Origin: Margaritifera margaritifera
Taxonomy: Eukaryota; Mollusca; Bivalvia; Unionida; Margaritiferidae
Assembly (NCBI GenBank): GCA_029931535.1
Contig: JAQPZY010001372.1
Span: 186,001-250,000 of the forward strand
Direction: 5' to 3'
Length of the DNA stretch: 64,000 nt
This document shows, one piece after another, positions 62,214 through 64,000 of this stretch. Every line of letters starts with the position of its first letter. Position 1 is the first letter of the stretch. The translations under genes were made by a program, and so were the position numbers. The notes under the pieces were generated by a model, which worked only from the letters and a program-made list of their open reading frames with translations, did not search any database and was not told where the DNA came from.

Positions 62214-62303
62214 CCTCATTTCACGTGTTTTCACTGCCACACTGCTGTCTGACCACCCACAAAAATGTACTTTTAGGACGAAGATCCCTGGGGACTGGAT
62301 CAT
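62214..62303 (-). CDS. candidate first or internal exon of the same locus
   Basis: The - strand frame reads MIQSPGIFVLKVHFCGWSDS then SVAVKTREMR and ends at a strong donor AGG|GTAAGT (62214/62213), phase 0. An ATG at 62303 follows an in-frame stop, so it could be a start. Alternatively an acceptor ATGATCCAG could make it internal. It is placed in this gene only by strand, spacing and phase. Confidence 0.35.
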
Positions 62304-63844
62304 GTTAAGTAGTCACGAAGTCATATAATGTCATATAATATTATATCCGGGATGTACTTTGACAGACACTCAAAATGTTTGCTTTTACGGATTTCCAGAA
62401 AAATAAAATTTTCGAAGTGATACATCCAGCTAGAAACCTTATACATATTGCATGATAAATTACAGGGCTATATAAAATATGAGTATGGTCAATAGGCTAT
62501 TACGCACAGAGATATATAGATAGATTGATCAATGTATAGATATATCGATATAATTGAAGACTAAAAAGGTGAGGGAGAACTTATCTTTATTTTTAAAATT
62601 TGAAGAGTCTTCACATATTTAGAATTAGGATGAAGTTATAAAAAATATTATTCTCTGCAGCTACCACTCACATTTTTTCTTGTTCTTGCTCATTATTATT
62701 TTTATATAAATCGAATATACCCATGTAAAGTACTTTTATGAATCGGACCAGGACTGGTGTTTTATTTGTATTGATATCCTCACTCAAAATGACTAGCGCA
62801 CCAGAAGTCATAAGATCTTGCGTTCGAGATTCGCCACTAACGCTGTTCTTCTGCATCTAAACTAGGCGTTCAACCTCATTTCACCTCTTTGCAAAAGCTG
62901 CAATCGCCTGAAATAGTTAGCTTCTTAGCCGGACAGGTATGAGCTGGCATATATTCACTGCAATTAGTTAATATGATTTTATAGGGCTCAGCATTTTATG
63001 ATAGTACAGGACGGGAAGTCAGGACTGCTTCTCAGGGCTGCTTCGCCGGACGATTTACATCACAAAAGCATCGACTGGCCTAAATTGTATCAAGTGGAAC
63101 GTTAGGGTAAATCAGGTTTTGTTGTTTATATAGCTTTTATTAGTGACTTTTTTCAATTGTTCCTCATTGACTAGAGGTAGATCTGTTGGATGTCCGATCA
63201 CACAGGCGATAGTTAGTGCTGGAATCTCGTCACGGCATATTTAATTCTATTAATTGGACTTACCTATTCACTCTTAAAGACCAGCGATGCAAGTATGGAA
63301 TCAATATGGCATGGGATGAGTTGAGATTCATGAAATTCAAGAGATTTAATAGTTTCCGGTGCACCTAAAACTTAAGGGTAAAACGCAGATCGCGACTAAC
63401 CTCCGGACAGTCTAGGCTTAAACCTAGATTCTCTAATAGGTTTTGCACTCGATCTTGTATTTAAGTCAATCGAAACTTCTTACTGCCCAATATGATTTCA
63501 GAAAGCAAAACTTATCCCGTCACAAGAACAGTCAGTGAACCCCAATACTCAAGTTGGTTGTCCTCTGAACTGACAGGCAACGTGTGGGTAGATGGGCTTT
63601 TGCACACAAAAAATATACAAATAATTAAATTCTTACTATAAAGCTTATTTAAATAATTAACATTAGTTATTTAATTAAAAAACAGGAACGCAAACATAGT
63701 CCACTTAGGCATCGCATTTTATGTTCGCCCCTTTTTGAGAGACATCGTATAACGGAGGAGCGCTGGGGATAAGCCTCGAGTCAGAAAGCTGTGGTTCGAA
63801 CAGTTCTTTTATTTGTGTCGTTCCGACAGACAACACACAGCTTC
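62304..63844. other. no gene recognised
   Basis: Apart from the possible SINE fragment I see nothing convincing on either strand. Confidence 0.45.
62760..62840 (+). repeat. possible tRNA-like SINE fragment
   Basis: GACTAGCGCACCAGAAGTCA followed by TAAGATCTTGCGTTCGAGATTC resembles the anticodon-arm and B-box half of a tRNA-Met(CAT)-like SINE head. The 5' half is not clear. Confidence 0.35.
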
Positions 63845-64000
63845 TTACGAATTTCCAGCGATATATTTGATGATGTGCTCGAGAGCTGAAGTGTATGCAT
63901 TGTGCGCGTTAGACCGTATTTCGTTCTTCATTGTCGTATATTTGTTGACATCATTGCGAATAAGCTTGAACTCTTTATCGGAGATGGCGTTGTCGAGTAT
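63845..64000 (-). CDS. C-terminal end of an unknown protein, cut by the window edge
   Basis: The - strand frame is open from the right edge to TAA at 63847-63845 (52 residues in the window). It reads ILDNAISDKEFKLIRNDVNK then YTTMKNEIRSNAHNAYTS. It is helical, charged and amphipathic, likely a coiled-coil tail. The DNA is more GC-balanced than its flank, as in the other coding blocks. Similar 'I-D-EF-LI--E--KY--MK-EIR' tails occur in proteins of repeat-associated genes of marine invertebrates, but I cannot name a family. Confidence 0.45.
   Translation of the reverse strand: MLDNAISDKEFKLIRNDVNKYTTMKNEIRSNAHNAYTSALEHIIKYIAGNS

Overview
The window is AT-rich nuclear DNA from an animal. It has very long introns with GT/AG junctions, many (TA)n microsatellites, degenerate arrays of roughly 120-150 bp period, tRNA-derived SINE fragments, and remnants of DIRS-type and Polinton/Maverick elements. 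This mix, together with 'AGGTCAAGGTCA'-type repeats, suggests a lophotrochozoan, most likely a mollusc. That taxonomic guess is an inference.

The main gene is on the + strand: the 3' end of an IRE1/ERN1-type gene (kinase plus endoribonuclease of the unfolded protein response). Six exons (201-394, 12653-12800, 32952-33079, 37425-37533, 44092-44174, 48260-48433) join with consistent phases into about 277 residues. They run from the kinase HRD loop to the end of the RNase domain. The luminal, transmembrane and N-lobe part lies left of the window. Introns are 4-20 kb and hold most of the mobile DNA.

Intron 1 (395-12652) holds a decayed DIRS-like retroelement (about 6982-9985) with inverted terminal repeats, an imperfect hairpin, a SINE fragment and an array of degenerate ~135 bp repeats. 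Intron 2 (12801-32951) holds a 67-bp satellite (15117-16027), the 5' end of a second DIRS copy (about 17957-19400), and a decayed Polinton (about 20020-25830). The Polinton has protein-primed DNA polymerase B, integrase, membrane-protein and capsid-like remnants. Intron 3 holds another ~135 bp array and a 58-bp copy of the next exon's splice acceptor. Intron 5 holds two ~140 bp-period arrays and a recent 261-bp tandem duplication.

From 48434 to about 59980 I see no convincing gene, only AT-rich sequence, a clean 254-bp hAT-type MITE (53993-54246) and a third copy of the ~135 bp repeat. On the - strand at 62303-59981 there is a small, GC-richer, broken locus. It has two candidate upstream exons, an exon resembling the SUKH (SMI1/KNR4) fold, and then a NucA/NucB-type nuclease domain with the DEYP and ENNSHGG-type motifs. 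SUKH proteins are known immunity partners of nuclease toxins in bacteria, so this pairing in an animal genome is the most interesting feature here, although both parts carry in-frame stops. A further - strand reading frame enters at the right edge and ends at 63845.
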